Below are positions 1-7,985 of a stretch of DNA of 64,000 nucleotides, in pieces. This DNA comes from Oceaniglobus roseus (GTDB lineage: Bacteria > Pseudomonadota > Alphaproteobacteria > Rhodobacterales > Rhodobacteraceae): NCBI RefSeq assembly GCF_002869745.1, contig NZ_PNOS01000003.1, forward strand, positions 81,108 through 145,107. The letters run 5' to 3'. The notes under the pieces are model-generated. The model did no database searches and was not told where the DNA came from. It worked only from the letters and a program-made list of their open reading frames with translations. A program made the position numbers and the translations under genes. Each line of letters opens with the position of its first letter. The first letter of the stretch is position 1.

Positions 1-1
1 G

Positions 2-916
2 CTGCTTGCCGTCTTCTGCTACGTCCTGTGGTTCGCCACCGCCTTCTGGCCCGGCCACCTGCCGCCGCTCCTCGCCGTCCCGCTGCTCGCGCTCGCCATG
101 GTGCTCCATGCCTCGCTGAGCCACGAGACGATCCACGGCCATCCCTTCGCGCAGCCCCGATGGAACGGTGCGCTGATGTCGCTGCCGATCGGGCTGCTGG
201 TGCCCTATGGCCGGTTCCGCGACACGCACCTCGCCCATCACCGCGACGCCGACCTGACCGACCCCTATGACGACCCCGAGAGCAATTACCTCGATCCCGC
301 CGTCTGGGCCGGGCTGCCCGTCTGGACGAAGCGGCTGCTTCTGGTCAACAACACGCTCGCGGGGCGGATCCTGCTTGGGCCGGTGATCGGGCAGGCGGCC
401 TTCATGGCGGGCGATCTTCGCGCGATCCGGGCGGGAGAGCGGGGCATCCTGCGCGAGTGGCTCTGGCACGGGCTGGGCGTTGCGGGCATCCTTCTGGCGG
501 TCGCGCTGTGGGGGACGGTGCCGCTCTGGGCCTATCTCGCCGCGGCCTATCTTGCGGCGGGGGTGCTGAAGATCCGCACCTTCCTCGAACACCAGGCCCA
601 CGACCGCGCCCGCGGCCGCACCGCCATCGTCGAGGACCGCGGGCCGCTGGCCTTCCTGTTCCTGAACAACAACCTGCACGTCGTCCACCACATGCACCCC
701 CGGGTGCCGTGGTATCGGCTGCCCGAACTCTACCGCGCGCAGCAGGCGCGGTTCCGCGCGGTGAACGACAACTACGTCTACCGCTCCTACGGCGAGGTAT
801 TCGCGCGCCACCTGCTGCGGCGCAAGGATCCCGTGGCCCATCCGCTGCGCGCGGCCCGGGCCATGGACCAGGGCGCGGCGCGGGCCACCGGCCAGGGCGA
901 GGCGCTGCGGCCCTAG
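2..916 (+). CDS. Fatty acid desaturase, 5'-truncated by the window edge
   Basis: Membrane di-iron desaturase of the FA_desaturase superfamily. The reading frame is open from base 2, so the true start lies upstream; about 304 residues are visible. The three histidine clusters of the family can be read: HETIHGHP near residue 41, HLAHHRD near 76, and LHVVHHMHP near 223. These should ligate the di-iron centre that inserts a double bond into an acyl chain using O2 and an electron donor. Hydrophobic stretches lie between and around the boxes, as expected for an inner-membrane protein. The C-terminal tail is Ala/Arg/Gln-rich and looks unstructured. It ends 32 bases before the following transporter gene, which may be co-transcribed. 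Substrate and regioselectivity cannot be judged; a carotenoid-modifying relative is possible but less likely. Confidence 0.85.
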   Translation: MLAVFCYVLWFATAFWPGHLPPLLAVPLLALAMVLHASLSHETIHGHPFAQPRWNGALMSLPIGLLVPYGRFRDTHLAHHRDADLTDPYDDPESNYLDPAVWAGLPVWTKRLLLVNNTLAGRILLGPVIGQAAFMAGDLRAIRAGERGILREWLWHGLGVAGILLAVALWGTVPLWAYLAAAYLAAGVLKIRTFLEHQAHDRARGRTAIVEDRGPLAFLFLNNNLHVVHHMHPRVPWYRLPELYRAQQARFRAVNDNYVYRSYGEVFARHLLRRKDPVAHPLRAARAMDQGAARATGQGEALRP

Positions 917-948
917 CGGCGGCGTCGGCGGCGTGGCAGAAGGCGGGG

Positions 949-1851
949 ATGGACGCCTGGATTCCCATCACCGTCGCCGCCGCCTTCGCCCAGACCCTGC
1001 GGTTCATGGCGCAGAAGCAGCTGAAGGCCATGGCGCTGTCCACGGCCGGGGCCACCTTCGCGCGGTTCCTGTTCTCGGCCCCGCTGGTCGCGGTCCTGAT
1101 CCTGTCCTACGCCACGGCGACGGACCAGCCGCTGCCGGGCACGAACGGGCGGTTCTGGCTGTTCGCGCTGGTGGGCGGGGCGGCGCAGATCCTCGCGACG
1201 ATGTGCGTGGTGGCGATCTTCTCGACCCGCAACTTCGCCGTCGGCATCACCTTCAAGAAGACCGAGGTGGTGCAGACCGCGCTGGTCTCGACCGTGGTGC
1301 TGGGCGAGGGCGTGTCGTTCAGGGGCGCGCTGGCCATCGGCATCGGCTTCCTCGGCGTGCTTCTGCTGTCCGATCCGCCGGGGGGGACGGGGCCCTGGCG
1401 GCGGCGGCTCTGGAACCGGGCGGCGGGGCTGGGGCTGCTCTCGGGCATCTGCTTCGCCTTCTCGGCGGTCGGCTATCGCGGCGCCTCGCTGGCGCTCGAC
1501 AGCGGCGACGTGATCCTGCGCGCGGGCTTCACCCTCACGCTCGTCACCGCGACGCAGACGCTGGCCATGGCGGCGGCGCTGGCCTGGCGCGAGAAGGGGC
1601 AGATCACGCGGGTGGTGCGGGCCTGGCGGGTGGCGGGGCTGGTCGGGCTGACCTCGATGGTCGGCTCGTTCTGCTGGTTCACCGCCTTCACGCTGGAGAA
1701 CGCGGCCTATGTCAACGCGCTCGGGCAGGTCGAGCTGCTGTTCTCGCTCTCCGCCTCGGTGCTGGTGTTCCGCGAAAGGATCAGCCTGCGCGAGGGGCTG
1801 GGCATGGGGCTCCTGACGCTGTCGATCCTGGTGCTGATCCTCGCCCTATAG
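949..1851 (+). CDS. DMT-superfamily (EamA) transporter
   Basis: A 300-residue protein made almost entirely of hydrophobic helices in two similar halves, as in EamA-domain drug/metabolite transporters with ten membrane segments. The ATG at 949 is preceded by a purine-rich AAGGCGGGG; the frame is open further upstream (from 457), but that part is the antisense-like overlap with the desaturase and has no hydrophobic character. The family exports small metabolites such as amino acids or nucleosides; the substrate here is unknown. Its stop codon overlaps by six bases the end of the convergent NUDIX gene, so there is no room for a separate terminator between them. Confidence 0.85.
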   Translation: MDAWIPITVAAAFAQTLRFMAQKQLKAMALSTAGATFARFLFSAPLVAVLILSYATATDQPLPGTNGRFWLFALVGGAAQILATMCVVAIFSTRNFAVGITFKKTEVVQTALVSTVVLGEGVSFRGALAIGIGFLGVLLLSDPPGGTGPWRRRLWNRAAGLGLLSGICFAFSAVGYRGASLALDSGDVILRAGFTLTLVTATQTLAMAAALAWREKGQITRVVRAWRVAGLVGLTSMVGSFCWFTAFTLENAAYVNALGQVELLFSLSASVLVFRERISLREGLGMGLLTLSILVLILAL

Positions 1852-2529
1852 CGCGGCGCCGCCGAGACGGAGGAACAGGCTCTCCTCGTCGTCGTTGCGG
1901 AAGAACGGCACCGAGGCGGGGGCGTCGAGGGCGGGCAGGCGCGCCGCGACCTCGGCCAGCACCACCTCGGTGATGAAGGGCAGGTCGAAGTTCCGCGCCT
2001 CGGCCAGCGGGATCCACTGGAGATGCGACAGCTCGTCCGTCGCCTTGCTGAAATCGTCCGGATCGCCCGCGATCCGCGCGGCATCGGCCAGCAGGAAGCG
2101 CGCGTCGAACCGCCGCGGACGGCCCGGCGGCGTCAGCGCGCGGAAGACGAAGCGCAGACCGGCGGGCGAGGGCAGGTGGCCGGTGGCGGCGAAGCTTTCC
2201 CAGGGGGCGGGCGGCGTGCCGGGCCAGCGGTGCGGACGGCCGAGGATCAGCCCCGTCTCCTCCCAGAGCTCGCGGATGGCGGTGGCGACCAGCGTCAGCG
2301 GCTCGAGCCGGCCCGACGCCTCGGCCAGCCGCGCCTTGCAGAGGCCGTGCATCGCGCGGGCCATCGGGATGCCCGCGTCCGAGGGATCGACCGCGCCGCC
2401 CGGGAAGACGAACTTGTTCGGCATGAAGGCGGCACTCGCGCCGCGCTGGCCCATCAGCACCTTCGGCGCCGTCTCGGGATCGCGCACCAGAATGACGGTC
2501 GCGGCATTGCGAACGGCCGACTTGTCCAT
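1846..2529 (-). CDS. NUDIX hydrolase (NUDT19-like type)
   Basis: A 227-residue NUDIX-fold hydrolase that would cleave a nucleoside diphosphate linked to another moiety (CoA or sugar esters are typical for this subtype). The Nudix box is recognisable but split: FPGGAVD at residues 42-48 and RELWEETG at 86-93, with an insertion of about 25 residues between the GG and the REXXEE part. This split arrangement is typical of the NUDT19/CoA-type branch. An AAGGGGA ribosome binding site precedes the ATG. It lies 27 bases downstream of the DUF983 gene on the same strand, so the two are probably one transcript. The exact substrate cannot be deduced. Confidence 0.85.
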   Translation of the reverse strand: MDKSAVRNAATVILVRDPETAPKVLMGQRGASAAFMPNKFVFPGGAVDPSDAGIPMARAMHGLCKARLAEASGRLEPLTLVATAIRELWEETGLILGRPHRWPGTPPAPWESFAATGHLPSPAGLRFVFRALTPPGRPRRFDARFLLADAARIAGDPDDFSKATDELSHLQWIPLAEARNFDLPFITEVVLAEVAARLPALDAPASVPFFRNDDEESLFLRLGGAAL

Positions 2530-2556
2530 GGCTGCGATCCCCTTGCCCTTCGGGTG

Positions 2557-2958
2557 TCAGAACCCGTGCATGTGGCGCGCCCATTGCAGCCCCACGATCA
2601 GGCCCTTGAGCCTTGGCAGAAGATAGAGCGAAAGCGCGACGCAGCCCACCGAAAAGAGGGTGGCGAGGATCATCGGCTCGGGGCGGAACGTCTCGAACAC
2701 GATCAGCAGCAGCGGCGCCATGATGTGTCCGACCAGGAGGATCGTCAGGTAGGCCGGGCCGTCGTCGGCGCGGGCATGGCTCAGGTCCTCGGAACAGACC
2801 GGGCAGCGGTCGCGCAGCGTCAGGTATCCCTTCAGGATCGGCCCCACGCCGCAGTGCGGACAGCGCCGCCGCCAGCCGCGCAGGATCGCCGGACGCAGGG
2901 GGCGTTCTTCCGCGGGGGCGGCGGACTCGGCAAGCGGGCTGTGGGTGTCGTCATACAT
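2557..2958 (-). CDS. DUF983 small zinc-ribbon membrane protein
   Basis: A 133-residue protein with two CxxC pairs (CPHC at 33-36, CPVC at 52-55) forming a likely zinc ribbon, followed by two membrane helices at about 70-90 and 97-117. This is the DUF983 family, widespread in alphaproteobacteria and often linked with cytochrome-oxidase or heme genes; no function is established. The start at 2958 gives the normal family N-terminus. The frame extends up to 3783, but that extension is low-complexity and runs antisense to the EF-hand gene. No strong ribosome binding site is visible. Confidence 0.75.
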   Translation of the reverse strand: MYDDTHSPLAESAAPAEERPLRPAILRGWRRRCPHCGVGPILKGYLTLRDRCPVCSEDLSHARADDGPAYLTILLVGHIMAPLLLIVFETFRPEPMILATLFSVGCVALSLYLLPRLKGLIVGLQWARHMHGF

Positions 2959-3180
2959 CGGGGGGGGCTTTCGGTTTGCAGCAGCGCTGGAGAAGTATGC
3001 ATTCCACCATAGAAGCGAAACCCCCCGCCTGTCGTTGCGTCCGGTTGTCGCGAAGTCCCGCCGACGGCGGCGCGGATTTTTCGCGCGGCACGGCGACGGA
3101 AGCCGGGCCGGCGCCCGTTGGAAGGGCATCGGACGGGCGAACGGCGCCGGTCCAGACCTGAACCGACCAAGGAGAACGAC

Positions 3181-3789
3181 ATGACCCAGAGGACACCCTT
3201 CCTGAGCCTCGCCGCCGCGCTGGCCCTCGGCACCGCCGCCTTCGTTTCGCCCGCCGCGGCGCAGGAAAGCGACGCGATGCGCGGGCCCATGCAGCCCCCC
3301 GCCTTCTCCGAACTGGACAGCGACGGCAACGGTCAGATCACCGCTTCCGACCTCGAGGCCTATGCCGCCGCCCGCTTCGCCGAGGCCGACACCGACGGCA
3401 ACGGCAGCCTCTCGGCCGAAGAGCTGACCGCCCGCGCCATGGCCCGGGCGCAGGAGCGCGCCGAGCGGATGACGACGCGGATGCTGAACACCCGCGACAT
3501 CGACGGCGACGGCGCCCTCAGCCGCGAGGAGATGGAAGCGGGCCGGGGCGGACGCGATCACGGCCGCATGGGGATGCGGATGCTGCAACGCGCCGACCGC
3601 GACGGCGACGGCGCGGTGTCGGAAGAGGAATACACCGCCGCGACCGAGCGCATGGCCGAGATGATGGAGCGCCACCACGGCAAGGGCCGTCATGGCATGG
3701 ACCACGATCGCGGCAAGGGCATGGACCACCATCGCGGCGGGAAGGATGGCGGGCGGGATGGCGAACGCCACCCGATGCGCCACGACTGA
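3181..3789 (+). CDS. Secreted EF-hand protein with His/Met-rich tail
   Basis: A 202-residue exported protein: signal peptide to about residue 28 (cleavage after PAAA), then four EF-hand loops beginning at D46, D70, D106 and D139, each with the DxDGxGxxxxxE pattern for calcium. The last 35 residues are very rich in His, Met, Asp and Lys, suggesting additional binding of copper or other metals. An AAGGAG site lies five to ten bases before the ATG. It stands just upstream of a sigma factor, a small membrane protein and a CnrX-like periplasmic metal sensor, all on the same strand, so it is probably part of the regulon output or sensing apparatus. The specific ligand is inferred, not shown. Confidence 0.85.
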   Translation: MTQRTPFLSLAAALALGTAAFVSPAAAQESDAMRGPMQPPAFSELDSDGNGQITASDLEAYAAARFAEADTDGNGSLSAEELTARAMARAQERAERMTTRMLNTRDIDGDGALSREEMEAGRGGRDHGRMGMRMLQRADRDGDGAVSEEEYTAATERMAEMMERHHGKGRHGMDHDRGKGMDHHRGGKDGGRDGERHPMRHD

Positions 3790-3882
3790 GGCGCGCGGCA
3801 GCCGCAGGTCCGGACGCGCATGGCGTGTCCGGGCCGGGCCCTCTTGTGGGGCACCGACCGGAAGGGTAGCCCTCGAATCGTC

Positions 3883-4467
3883 ATGGGACAGTGCAGTTCA
3901 GACCTGGACGGGGCGCCGGACCACGCGCTGCTCGCGGCCTATGCCGCGGGCGACCTTGCGGCTGCACGGGTTCTGACGGCACGGCTCGCGCCCAGGGTGC
4001 TCGGCTTTGCGGCGCGGATGCTGAAGGGCGACCGGGCCGAGGCCGAGGACGTGACGCAGGAGGCGATGCTGAGGCTCTGGAAGATCGCGCCGGACTGGCA
4101 GCAGGACCAGGCGAAGGTTTCCACATGGCTGTTCCGCGTCGCCTCGAACCTCTGCCTCGACCGGCTGCGCCGCGCGGGGCGGAACGTGGATCTGGACGAC
4201 GCCGGAGAGCCCGCGGACGGCACGCCCGGCGTGGTCGAGCGGATGGTCGCGGCGGACCGGGCGGCGGCACTCGAGGCGGCGCTCGCCACCCTGTCCGAGC
4301 GGCAGCGGCAGGCGGTGGTCCTGCGCCACATCGAGGGGCTGGCGAACCCCGAAATCGCCGAAGTGATGGACATCAGCGTCGAGGCGGTCGAGAGTCTGAC
4401 CGCCCGGGGCAAGAGGGCGCTGGCGGCGGCACTGTCCCCGCGGCGCGAGGAGCTTGGATATGGCTGA
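3883..4467 (+). CDS. ECF-type sigma-70 family RNA polymerase sigma factor
   Basis: A 194-residue sigma factor with only regions 2 and 4. Region 2 spans roughly residues 30-98 (motif EDVTQEAMLRLW at 55-66); region 4 spans 130-183 with a helix-turn-helix at 155-178. The start at 3883 is the one that gives a family-like N-terminus; an in-frame start 63 bases earlier at 3820 exists. The downstream small membrane protein overlaps it by eight bases with its ribosome binding site (GAGGAG) inside the sigma gene, indicating translational coupling. With the periplasmic sensor that follows, this resembles the CnrH/CnrYX arrangement in which an inner-membrane complex holds the sigma factor until a metal or envelope signal arrives. 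Confidence 0.9.
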   Translation: MGQCSSDLDGAPDHALLAAYAAGDLAAARVLTARLAPRVLGFAARMLKGDRAEAEDVTQEAMLRLWKIAPDWQQDQAKVSTWLFRVASNLCLDRLRRAGRNVDLDDAGEPADGTPGVVERMVAADRAAALEAALATLSERQRQAVVLRHIEGLANPEIAEVMDISVEAVESLTARGKRALAAALSPRREELGYG

Positions 4468-4843
4468 ACCGGACAAGACCCGCATCGACGACGACACGCT
4501 CGAGGATTTCTTCGCCGCGGCCCGCGCCGCCCCCGTCGCGGTGTCCGATGATCTGGTCGCGCGGATCCTGCAGGACGCGGCGGCGGCGCAACCCTGGGCA
4601 CCCGCCCCGGCCAGGGCGGCGCCGGGACCGCTCGCCCGGCTTGTCGGGGCGCTCGGCGGCTGGCCCTCGCTCGCCGGTCTTGCCGCGGCGGCCCTGGCCG
4701 GGGTCTGGATCGGCACCGCGCAGCCGGTGATGATCGAGGACCTGGGGATCGGCCTGTCCGCCCGGTCGGACACGGCGGCGGCCGAAGGCTACGACCTGGC
4801 CGACCTGATGCCCGGCTACGACATCCTCGCGGGGGGCAGCTGA
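4460..4843 (+). CDS. Small single-span membrane protein, probable anti-sigma factor
   Basis: A 127-residue protein with a cytoplasmic, acidic N-terminal part (DTLEDFFAAAR near 13-22), one membrane helix at about 69-87 and a short periplasmic tail. Position and topology match the anti-sigma partners encoded between ECF sigma factors and CnrX-like sensors, although no named anti-sigma domain can be recognised. ATG 4460 is chosen over TTG 4454 because GAGGAG sits seven bases upstream of the ATG. It overlaps the sigma gene by eight bases and ends one base before the sensor gene, so the three are one translationally coupled unit. Confidence 0.7.
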   Translation: MAEPDKTRIDDDTLEDFFAAARAAPVAVSDDLVARILQDAAAAQPWAPAPARAAPGPLARLVGALGGWPSLAGLAAAALAGVWIGTAQPVMIEDLGIGLSARSDTAAAEGYDLADLMPGYDILAGGS

Positions 4844-4844
4844 C

Positions 4845-5342
4845 ATGGCCTTGTCCGACACCCTCAGGCGCTGGACCGCCTCGCGCTGGCTTCTCGTGAT
4901 CTCGCTGGCGCTGAACCTCGCCGTGCTGGGAGCGGTCGTCGGCGCTGCCGTCTCCCACGGGCCCGGGCGGCACGGCCACGACCACGGGCGCGGCGACCGG
5001 CTCCGCGAGGCGGGCAACGTGCCCTATTTCATGGCGCTGACGAAGGAACAGCGGCAGGCGATCCGCGACGATCTCGGACTGAAGCGCGAGGATTTCCGCC
5101 GCAACCGCGAGGCCCTGCGGCAACGGTTCGAGGCGGCTCTCGCCACGCTGCGCATGGAACCCTTCGATGCCGCCCGCTTCAGCGGGCTGCTGGCCGAGCA
5201 GCGCGACACCCTGTTCCAGCGCCAGCAGCTGGGCGAGGCGCTGCTGGCCGACCGGATCGCCCGGATGAGCGCCGCCGAGCGCGCCGCCTATGCCGACCGG
5301 CTGGACAGGTCGCTGGAGAGGGGACCGCGCGGCAACGACTGA
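4845..5342 (+). CDS. Periplasmic heavy-metal sensor (CnrX/CpxP-like)
   Basis: A 165-residue protein anchored by one N-terminal helix (about 14-37), followed by a His/Gly-rich linker (HGHDHGRG near 44-51) and a helical hairpin domain of the periplasmic heavy-metal sensor family (CnrX/ZraP/CpxP-like). Such proteins bind metals or misfolded proteins in the periplasm and release the membrane-bound anti-sigma factor. It starts one base after the stop of the small membrane protein, completing the sigma/anti-sigma/sensor unit. Its last 55 bases overlap the end of the convergent cyclase gene. Confidence 0.8.
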   Translation: MALSDTLRRWTASRWLLVISLALNLAVLGAVVGAAVSHGPGRHGHDHGRGDRLREAGNVPYFMALTKEQRQAIRDDLGLKREDFRRNREALRQRFEAALATLRMEPFDAARFSGLLAEQRDTLFQRQQLGEALLADRIARMSAAERAAYADRLDRSLERGPRGND

Positions 5343-6727
5343 GGCGCGCCGCTCTCGTGGGCCGTGGGGGCGACGCAGACGCGGTTGCGCCCCGTCGTCT
5401 TCGCCCGGTAGAGCGCGCGATCCGCCTGGTCCAGCAGCAGGCCGCCCGTGCCGCGGCCATGGCCGCCGATGGCGATGCCGATGCTGACCGTGACCGGAAC
5501 CGGCCGGCCGTCCGGGGCCGGAAGGCTCAGCTCGGCGATCCTGCGGCGCACGCGCTCGGCGGCCTGGCGGGCCGCGGGCAGGGAGGCTTCGGGCAGGGCG
5601 GCGACGAACTCCTCGCCGCCGTAGCGCGCCACCAGATCGACGCCGCGCAGGTTGTCGCGGATGGTCCGGGCCACCGCCCCCAGCACGCTGTCGCCCGTGG
5701 CATGGCCGAAGGTGTCGTTGATCCGCTTGAAGTTGTCGATGTCCAGCATCAGGACGGCAAAGCCCTTGCCCTGGGTGTCCGCCTGGCGCGCGAGCAGGCC
5801 GAGGTGGTGATCGGCATAGCGGCGGTTGAACAGGCCGGTCAGCGGGTCGGTCGCGGCAAGCCGCAATCCCTCCTCGACGGAGGCGCGCGGCGGGTCGCCC
5901 CGCCACTTGCGCTCGACCTGCCGGTTGATGCGCAGCGCCAGCTCGACCGGGTCGAAGGTGTCGTCCAGCACCCCGTTCGCGCCGAGGTCGAGCGCGGTCG
6001 CCTGGTCCTCGGCCGAATCGGGGGGATGGATCGTCAGGACCGCGGCGTGGCGCGTGGCCGAATGGCTGCGCAGCTGCGACAGCAGGCGAAGCCCGGCGCC
6101 GCCCGGCGCAGGGCCCGCGGCGATGCAGTAGAGGTCGGGCGCGGGGGCGTTCCCGTCGACCGCGAGGGCGGCCGGGCGCGACAGGACCGTCAGGCGATGG
6201 CCGGTCAACCCGCGCAGCGACGTCTTCCAGCCGAGCGCCTGCTCGGGCGTGGTCCCGACGAGCGCCACCCGGCCTTCCCGGAGCACCGGCATCGGCGCTT
6301 CCGCGAAGCCGAGCTGGCTTGCCGTCAGATCCCGGCGGCGCATCTCCTCGTCCGTCTCGAAGGAGCGCAGGAGGCTCCTGACCCGGGCGAGCAGCGCAAG
6401 GTCGTCGAAGGGCAGGGTCAGCACCTCGTCCGCGCCGGCCTCGAGCCCCGCGACCCGCCGCGCCCCTTCGTCGGCCGCGACCAGAAGCAGGACAGGCACG
6501 CCAGAGCCGGCCGGGTCGGCCTTGATCCGGCGGCACAGCGGCACCAGGGCCGCGACCGGCAGATGCGGCGGCAGGATGACGAGATCCACCTCCTGCGTAC
6601 GCGCCATGCGCGGCAGATCGGCCATGTCCGCGCATTGCACGACATGGTATCCAGCGGCCGAAAGCTTGACCTTCAGCACGATCCGGTTCGTGGCAACGTC
6701 GTCAGCGATCAGGATTCGTCCGGGCAT
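5288..6727 (-). CDS. pleD: PleD-like diguanylate cyclase with degenerate receiver domains
   Basis: A 479-residue REC-REC-GGDEF protein that should make cyclic-di-GMP from two GTP. The GGEEF active site is at 370-374 and the product-inhibition site RGVD at 361-364. The first receiver keeps the acidic pair D9-D10, but residue 53, the phospho-acceptor Asp in Caulobacter PleD, is Pro, and the conserved Lys of the LTKP motif is Leu105. Activation by phosphorylation is therefore unlikely. ATG 6727 has a GGAAG site five bases upstream and gives the usual PleD N-terminus; the frame also opens at TTG 6781. It is divergent from the DUF3572 gene with an AT-rich shared promoter region. Symbol reflects architecture only. 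Confidence 0.85.
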   Translation of the reverse strand: MPGRILIADDVATNRIVLKVKLSAAGYHVVQCADMADLPRMARTQEVDLVILPPHLPVAALVPLCRRIKADPAGSGVPVLLLVAADEGARRVAGLEAGADEVLTLPFDDLALLARVRSLLRSFETDEEMRRRDLTASQLGFAEAPMPVLREGRVALVGTTPEQALGWKTSLRGLTGHRLTVLSRPAALAVDGNAPAPDLYCIAAGPAPGGAGLRLLSQLRSHSATRHAAVLTIHPPDSAEDQATALDLGANGVLDDTFDPVELALRINRQVERKWRGDPPRASVEEGLRLAATDPLTGLFNRRYADHHLGLLARQADTQGKGFAVLMLDIDNFKRINDTFGHATGDSVLGAVARTIRDNLRGVDLVARYGGEEFVAALPEASLPAARQAAERVRRRIAELSLPAPDGRPVPVTVSIGIAIGGHGRGTGGLLLDQADRALYRAKTTGRNRVCVAPTAHESGAPQSLPRGPLSSDLSSRSA

Positions 6728-6760
6728 GGCCGCTTCCACTTTGATTAAAGTTTTTCCGCC

Positions 6761-6790
6761 TTGTTCATCTTTCGCTGGCAAGTGTTAATA
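6761..6790 (+). promoter_or_regulatory. Probable promoter of the DUF3572 gene
   Basis: In the AT-rich gap between the divergent cyclase and DUF3572 genes, TTGTTC (6761-6766) and TTAATA (6785-6790) are spaced by 18 bases, a plausible sigma-70 -35/-10 pair reading rightward. The stretch is conspicuously AT-rich compared with its surroundings. Seen by eye only. Confidence 0.4.
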
Positions 6791-6821
6791 AAGGCTTAGT
6801 GTCCTTGGGGAGCGTCACGCG

Positions 6822-7100
6822 ATGCAGCAGGAAACCGCCGAGACCGTCGCGCTTCAGGGGCTGGGATGGATCGCGGGCAACGAAGAGCTTCTGCCGGTGT
6901 TCCTCGGCGCCAGCGGTGCCTCGCTCGACGACATGCGGCGCCGCGCCCGCGATCCCGATTTCCTGGTGGCCGTCCTGGATTTCATCAGCATGGACGACGC
7001 CTGGGTCGTCGCCTTCTGCGATGCCGCCGGACTGCCCTACGACGCGCCCGTCGCCGCGCGCCACGCGCTGCCGGGCGGGGCCGAGGTGAACTGGACGTGA
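6822..7100 (+). CDS. DUF3572 family protein
   Basis: A 92-residue acidic, largely helical protein of the DUF3572 family, which is restricted to alphaproteobacteria and commonly lies beside a pleD-like gene, as here. Recognisable family blocks are GWIAGNEELLPVFLGASG and SMDDAWVVAFCDAAGLPYD. No enzymatic motif, signal peptide or membrane segment is visible and no function is known. A GGGGAG stretch lies about ten bases upstream of the ATG. Neighbourhood with a c-di-GMP cyclase suggests, but does not show, a link to that signalling. Confidence 0.8.
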   Translation: MQQETAETVALQGLGWIAGNEELLPVFLGASGASLDDMRRRARDPDFLVAVLDFISMDDAWVVAFCDAAGLPYDAPVAARHALPGGAEVNWT

Positions 7101-7204
7101 TTGCGGATTTCCTGCAATTTTCCGCGGTCTCGCGGCTGCGACGGCCGGTCCGCTTTCCATGATCGAACAATCGCCATTGCCAAGGTCCGAGGCGGAGCGG
7201 CGCG

Positions 7205-7903
7205 ATGGCTGACATCGCCGGACTGCTCTTCGACAAGGACGGCACCCTGTTCGACTTCCAGGAAACCTGGGGCGGCTGGTGCCGGCGCCTGCTCTCCGAC
7301 CTGGCGGGCGGCGATGACCGGCTGACCGCCCGGTTGGCGGAGTCGGTCGGGTACGACATCGCAACCGGCCGCTTCCGGCGCGGCAGCGTCGTGGTGGCCG
7401 ACACGGCAGAGGCGATCGCGGCCGTCCTGCTGCCCCATCTCGAAGGGTGGGGGCAGGCAGGACTCGTCGATCACATGAACCGCCTCAGCGCCGAGGCGCC
7501 GCAGGTCGAGGTGGTGCCGCTCCTGCCCCTGTTCGACAGGCTGCGGGACGTCGGGCTGACGCTGGGCCTTGCCACAAACGACGCCGAGGCCCCGGCCCGC
7601 GCGCATCTCGCCGCCGCCGGGCTCGATGGCCACTTCGCCTTCGTGGCCGGGGCAGACAGCGGGCACGGGGCGAAGCCGGGACCGGGCCCTCTCCTGGCCT
7701 TCGCGGCGGCGACAGGGCTGCCGCCCGCCCGCGTCGCCATGGTCGGCGACAGCGCCCACGACCTGGTGGCGGGCCGGGCGGCGGGGATGGTCTGCGTCGC
7801 GGTGCAAAGCGGCATGACCGCGCCCGACGTCCTTGCCCCGCTGGCCGATGTCATGCTGCCGGACATCGGCGCGCTGCCCGGCTGGATCGAGTCCCTCGGC
7901 TAG
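7205..7903 (+). CDS. HAD-superfamily hydrolase (phosphoglycolate-phosphatase-like)
   Basis: A 232-residue HAD phosphatase. Motif I is FDKDGTLFD with the nucleophile D10 and acid/base D12; motif II is the Thr of LATND near 122; a Lys in GAKPGPGP and the acidic motif MVGDSAHD near 180 complete the active site. A helical cap domain lies between residues 15 and 85. Such enzymes dephosphorylate small metabolites such as 2-phosphoglycolate; the substrate is not predictable. It ends 82 bases before the MttB-like gene on the same strand; co-transcription is possible. Confidence 0.85.
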   Translation: MADIAGLLFDKDGTLFDFQETWGGWCRRLLSDLAGGDDRLTARLAESVGYDIATGRFRRGSVVVADTAEAIAAVLLPHLEGWGQAGLVDHMNRLSAEAPQVEVVPLLPLFDRLRDVGLTLGLATNDAEAPARAHLAAAGLDGHFAFVAGADSGHGAKPGPGPLLAFAAATGLPPARVAMVGDSAHDLVAGRAAGMVCVAVQSGMTAPDVLAPLADVMLPDIGALPGWIESLG

Positions 7904-7985
7904 AAAGCGACCCTTCGTGTCGCGGACGGCACGGCACCTGCCCGGCAATCGGCGTTTGCTCGGGGGGTGCAACGGAGGGCGCACC

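Noticed and set aside
457..948. In-frame upstream extension of the DMT transporter
   Set aside because: Overlaps the desaturase gene and has no membrane or family features.
3860..3882. GGAA-N15-CGTC just before the sigma-factor start, resembling an ECF autoregulatory promoter
   Set aside because: Spacing and distance are wrong: the -10 would touch the ATG, leaving no leader.
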